Positions 59,755-64,000 of a stretch of DNA of 64,000 bases are shown piece after piece; within the stretch, counting starts at the first letter, position 1, and each line of letters begins with the position of its first letter. The notes under the pieces are model-generated. The model was not told where the DNA came from. It did not search any database and was given only the letters and a program-made list of their open reading frames with translations. This DNA is from Poronia punctata (taxonomy: Eukaryota > Ascomycota > Sordariomycetes > Xylariales > Xylariaceae), in the NCBI GenBank assembly GCA_022579005.1, contig MU401480.1:186001-250000 (forward strand). The letters are read 5' to 3'. The position numbers and the translations under genes were made by a program.

Positions 59755-60223
59755 ACAGTTTTTTCTTCCTATTTTCACGTCGTTCTGATGAGCATTATCT
59801 CACCTTTTTTTCTTTCCTACTGTCAGTAACTTATTTTCCTTTATATTTTGTTTTATGGTTCTATGTGCAGAGGGACTAGAAACCAAGTTGTTTTTATCTC
59901 TTCAATAAGGCTTGATAAGGATGGCGAACAAATAAGCTGCTTCTTTCGCAAATTTGGTTTCCACCCCGTGTAGGAGGGAAGGTGCGGTCCTGGAACGGGG
60001 TATAATAAGGGCCTTTCACAGTGGGCTACTGTATACGTCACCGTTACTTCTACATATCCAACTGCCACCCAACCAAAAATACCCAGCGTAATAAGCGACT
60101 AGATGCCCTCTCCACGGCTCCAATGCATTCCTAAGTTGGGGTTGCTTCGATGGCACTGGAAACTGGCATAAGCTCCCAATCACCGACTAGTGGCCATATT
60201 ACATCCATGTCTGGAGGGGGACG
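59755..60223. other. Intergenic between the kinase and its degenerate copy
   Basis: No N-lobe remnant could be recognised here on the minus strand, so the copy was probably truncated at duplication or has lost the rest. Nothing else is seen. Confidence 0.5.
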
Positions 60224-61372
60224 TTAGACGGAACTGCCAGCTATTTGTTTCAGCCGAAGTTTCTCAGGATCAGTCAACTTTGTCATCCATAAATGAGACT
60301 CTGCTTTCTGTGCCGGTGGTCTTTCTCCCGGGCGAGCAGACATAAGGGATTTGATGAAATCTCTGGCAGCTGCACCAGCACCAATGCCGTCCAGTGGCTG
60401 TTGAGGGAATCTGACAGTGTCATTGACATATCCACGTAAGTCGTGGGGGTTCGCGAAAGCCGTCGAGCCGGTGAGGAGGAAGAACGAGATGGCCCCCAAT
60501 GACCATATATCACTGAGAAACGGATTTATATCGACGGCACCTGGACCTACGCCGGGGACACGTTCCGGAGCAATAAACCCATGAGTCCCCACGAGTTCCG
60601 CGGGCGTGGATGTGGTACCGATCCGTTTGCTTAGACCCATGTCACAGAGCTTGATGTGCCAATTATCGTTGGGGGGCATCTTGGACACCAAGACGTTCTA
60701 TAGACGAGTGTTAGTATCTGCCAATGCCATCCGGCTCTGTCTGAGGGTAGAGGCTAGCTTACACCTGGTTTCAAGTCGCAATGGGCGAAATCATTTTGGT
60801 GCATAAACGCAATAGCCCGGAGTACCTGATGCACAATCGTCTGCACATGAGGCTCGGATACCTTGCCATTTTGCTTGACGAGTTGATTCAAGTCGCCGTG
60901 TTGACAATACTCGGTGGCGATGAACAGAGCGTCTGGGCTTTCATACCAGCCGTAGAAACCGATGAAGACGTTTAAAAACTTGAATCGAATCAGCCCAAGG
61001 AAACATACGACGGAATATAAATAACAAAAAAGGGAAGGGATTTCAATACCTCACCTTCTTCTTTGAGAACTTTGACAAGGCCTCCAACTCAGATATACAC
61101 TCGCGCCGGCGATTTCCGTTCCGGTCGAGCTTGATCTCTTTCACCGCCCGGAAAGCTACCGGCTGCTGGGCATCATTAGCCTTTTCGAGCCATACCTGGC
61201 CGAAGGCTCCCTGACCTAGCCCCCTGACCCGAATCCAAGTTTCAAGACGTGAGAGTACCTCGCCCGAACGCTGTGTGTTGGTGATTTGGGTGGGAAAGTC
61301 GGGACCGGGATGGAAATCGGCTTCCCATCGTGATGCCCGCACGGATTGGGGGATATTGTCGTCAGTTCCCAT
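60224..61372 (-). CDS. Serine/threonine protein kinase
   Basis: A compact fungal protein kinase, cytosolic, substrate unknown. Three exons on the minus strand, 61372-61055, 60978-60763, 60697-60224; total 335 residues. The N-lobe has the glycine loop GLGQGAFGQVWL and the Lys in VAFRAVKEIK; the C-lobe has the catalytic loop HCDLKPGNVLV (Cys replaces the usual Arg of HRD), a DMG in place of DFG (CDMGLS), the APE site IAPERVP and SDIWSLGAISFFLLTG. The Asp, Lys and Asn needed for catalysis are kept, so it could be active. A 55-residue N-terminal extension precedes the kinase. A truncated tandem copy follows downstream. Confidence 0.88.
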
Positions 61373-62344
61373 TATCGAGATTCGTATAATAGCTGAGAAA
61401 CAAGAGCTACATGCATTGTTCTTTTTTTACGACGAAGAAACATCTCCGACGACAACTTTATATACCTGGGCAAGACGCTGCGAGAGCAGGGAAGTTAGGT
61501 ACTTGTAATGCTACATTATGTCAGATAGACTACGAGTATGGGAGTGCCCACAAGCAAGAGCGGCTAATCCGCAGAAAAGCGGCTGAATTGTTGTCAAGTA
61601 TGGATCCGAAATTGGGGTCGGCGGAGTCTGCCTGCATAGCCGCCGATGCTACATAGTGTCGTTTAGGGGTTGATCTACCTACTCAGCTCTCTCGCCTGGG
61701 ATGCTGGGAACATGCAACTTTGACAACTTACTACAAGGCTCAGTTGGTTTGAAGCGGTGACATGGAGAGGATATAGATGGAGTATATAGTATTATAAAAT
61801 CATTCCGTCCGGGTGTACGAGTACGCATTTAACGCCGTGGCTCATTGGAGACAAGGAGTAGAGTACCTAGGTAACGGTAACCTAGATCTTGTCGGCAGTA
61901 GAGCAAGCCGACAAAGCTTGGCAAAACCGCGTGAATGTTCTCATGTATACTAGGCCTGTTTTGGCCATTACCCATGCACATCCGCCCCTTCTAGGACAAA
62001 TAGCTTTCCGTTTCCTCGGTGTTGGGTTGACGTACATCTCGCTGTGCATTGTCTGTAACATCGTTCTGATATTTCTGCCGAAATATCCAGGTTATCGAAA
62101 GTCCTAGGTTAGGTTAGAAAGGCGGCAATGCCTACCTAGGCTGCTAGGCTACTAGGCTGCCAGGTTAACTTGATGCTCATAAGGCGCACTCCGCACTCAA
62201 TTCTCCGGTAGCCTGACCGCTCGAACCCGCGGCTCGTTGACGGATATGTCATGTCCTGCACGAGGGAAAACGGACGTTTACAATTCTATTCTGCCATCCC
62301 TATTCAGACTGATGACCAGAGGAATCAACTAACAAAATTCGAGC
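61373..62344. other. Divergent intergenic region
   Basis: About 970 bp between head-to-head starts of the kinase and the HET-like gene. It contains two octamers (61531, 61816) and clusters of CCTAGG/CTAGGCTGC repeats near 62100-62165. No coding exon is supported. Confidence 0.5.
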
Positions 62345-63988
62345 ATGTCTGTCGAGCTAGGCTTTGCCATTGTCGGTGCCGTCGATCTCGCTCTGAAGTG
62401 AGAAGAGCCCTCCCTGATCCCCGCCTTACCTACTTCCTGAATTACCTACGAGTAGTACCAACTGACAAAGATCAGGTACGGGGCCGAGTTGCGAAAGATA
62501 TGTTCGGCAATTAACAGCGCAGAGAGCGAGCTCTCTGAGAGAACGTTGAGACTGGACCATAATTGCTACAAATGCATAGCGCATCTGGAATTCTTGAAGA
62601 AAGTCCACCATGTTCTCGACGAGGGCCATCGCCAACTCCAGGAGCGTATGACCAGTATGCTTGTTGAGAAATTGACCTTTGCCAAGGCCCTACTCCGCGG
62701 CATAGTTTCGCATAGGTTTGATCGGAACAAGTCCGGCACGACAGTCGTGTTTATTCCCAAGGTATTGAAGTACGCTTTTCGGAAGGAGAAGCTGGACCAG
62801 GCGATTGAAGCGCTCGAGACATGGCAACGCCTGTCGGATCCGACCTGGTTCCTCATGTTCAAGACTAAACACGAAGAGTTCAAAAAGGTCTTGAATATCG
62901 ACTCGCCCGTTTTCTCTTTACCGATTCAGTCAAAAGCATCGATAGCAACTATTCGTGCAAGCCTAGCCGAAACCAAGAATGAGACTAGATCACTATCATT
63001 ACCTGCCAACGCTATGCACAAAATGGACATTAAAGAAATCCCACTTTCTTGCTGCACCGTTGCCAACAACGGCAAGTATATTCTAGAGACTATCAGGCTA
63101 CAACATGCCGGCTATTACGAGAGCACCAAGAAGAACGTCCGCAACCTTGCCGAAAGGCTTCAACATAGTGAACCGCAGAGATTCAGTCTTCTACCCTGCA
63201 AAGGCTTCGTGTCGGAGCGAGAGAACCGGCAAACCGACACTCTTCCCACCTTTACCATGGTATTGAAGACACCACCGAACTTGACCAATCCCCGCAGTCT
63301 GCGCGACCTTCTCCTCCGCACGGAGCCGGATTCCCTGACGGAGAGATTCGCTGCCGCGCAAGATCTCGCCAGAGCGGTCGCTTACGTGCATATTTTCGGC
63401 CTCGTGCACAAGGGGATCCGACCGGAAGCCGTCCTCAACTTCAAACCTGCGACGAAAGAAGGAGGAGGAGGAGGAGAGGAGGGCGCATCTGCCCTGTTTC
63501 TCGTCGGGTTCGAATACTTTCGCGCCGAGGACGGCCGGACCGAGAGGATAGGCGACAATGACATTGAAAAAAACCTCTACCGCCATCCCACTAGACAGGG
63601 GACGAGCCCTTCGAGCGTCTTCGTCATGCAGCACGACATCTACAGCCTCGGCGTCTGTCTCTTGGAGATTGGGCTATGGCAGAGTTTCATAAAATATGAT
63701 GACGTTACCGCCGCCGCACAAGGGAAAAAACAGCCGACGCTTTCTCCTCTATTGGGTGTCTCGCCCTCGGCGTCGGATAATGAGGTCGCTGAGTTTCTTC
63801 TGGGATCTGCCAAGGATAAGTTCGTTGAGCTGGCTGGGACAAGCCTCCGCAAGTGCATGGGCACGCAATACGCCGATATCGTAAAGACCTGTCTTGGCTG
63901 TCTAGATCCGGATAATGGCGGGTTTGGTAATCAGGAAGAATTTAGAGACGAAGATGGCATTTTGGTGGGTGTTAGATATATCGAAAAG
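62345..63988 (+). CDS. Helical N-domain plus pseudokinase protein (HET/NLR-type), partial
   Basis: Cut by the window edge. Two exons seen: 62345-62397 and 62476-63988, followed by a GTGAGT donor at 63989, so at least one more exon lies outside. The small first exon MSVELGFAIVGAVDLAL followed by KYGAELRKICSAINSAESEL and a long helical stretch resembles the HeLo-like domains that begin many fungal incompatibility proteins. Downstream is a kinase-like fold, LRDLLLRTEP and RFAAAQDLARAVAYVHIFGL, in which the catalytic loop reads VHKGIRPEAVL, so the HRD Asp is lost, and DIYSLGVCLLEIGLWQ. It is probably a pseudokinase of the HET-s/LopB-associated kind. The rest of the protein, and so its full class, cannot be seen. 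Confidence 0.72.
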
Positions 63989-64000
63989 GTGAGTGATTCT

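Noticed and set aside
1..64000. CRISPR arrays, prokaryotic operons or tRNA genes
   Set aside because: No spaced direct repeats and no sequence with a clear tRNA B-box and cloverleaf were found; the genome is eukaryotic.

Overview
The window comes from a filamentous ascomycete (Pezizomycotina, most likely Sordariomycetes; genus not determinable by eye). Pointers are short 50-120 bp GT-AG introns in nearly every gene, dispersed single 5S rRNA genes rather than a 5S array, long gene-poor spacers with short repeats, and housekeeping proteins of fungal type (Mediator 17, NC2-beta, COX16, a Mec1/ATR kinase). Exon boundaries were assigned by reading frame, splice consensus and family fit, and all phases were checked to close.

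Left part (1-35 kb), conserved chromosomal genes in wide spacers: MED17 (+), a small secreted cysteine-containing protein (+), a short coiled-coil-like hypothetical (-), a low-complexity Arg/Ser-rich DUF8035-like protein (-), NC2-beta (-), a YIR035C-type short-chain dehydrogenase (-), a Ser-rich hypothetical (-), divergent COX16 (-) and a 12-exon ATR/Mec1 checkpoint kinase (+), and a PARP-type zinc-finger protein with a long charged tail (+). Two identical 5S rRNA genes sit 19 kb apart, each with a TATA-like box about 30 bp upstream. A 227-bp TA-flanked MITE lies at 9.4 kb.

Middle part (35.8-58.6 kb), a secondary-metabolite cluster: a 12.8-kb, six-exon PKS-NRPS hybrid (KS-AT-DH-MT-psiER-KR-ACP-C-A-T-R) on the minus strand, then a rhodopsin-type membrane protein, a 2-oxoglutarate/Fe(II) oxygenase, an FAD monooxygenase, a stand-alone trans-acting enoyl reductase, and perhaps a Gfo/Idh/MocA oxidoreductase. 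The PKS has no working ER domain, so the trans-ER is its expected partner; the synthase should join a methylated, partly reduced polyketide to one amino acid, and the oxygenases would decorate it. No P450, exporter or intact regulator is visible in the cluster. The last ~113 codons of the synthase lie in a different reading frame, so the gene is either damaged or carries a one-base assembly error; its terminal domain also carries (GAA)18 and (TTG)15 tracts.

Right part (58.7-64 kb): a three-exon protein kinase, a truncated and catalytically degenerate duplicate of it, and the start of a larger gene with a helical N-terminal region and a pseudokinase domain of the kind seen in fungal HET/NLR-like proteins, cut by the window edge.

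Across the window the octamer TACGAGTA/TACTCGTA occurs at least 20 times, always outside exons, far above the roughly two expected by chance.
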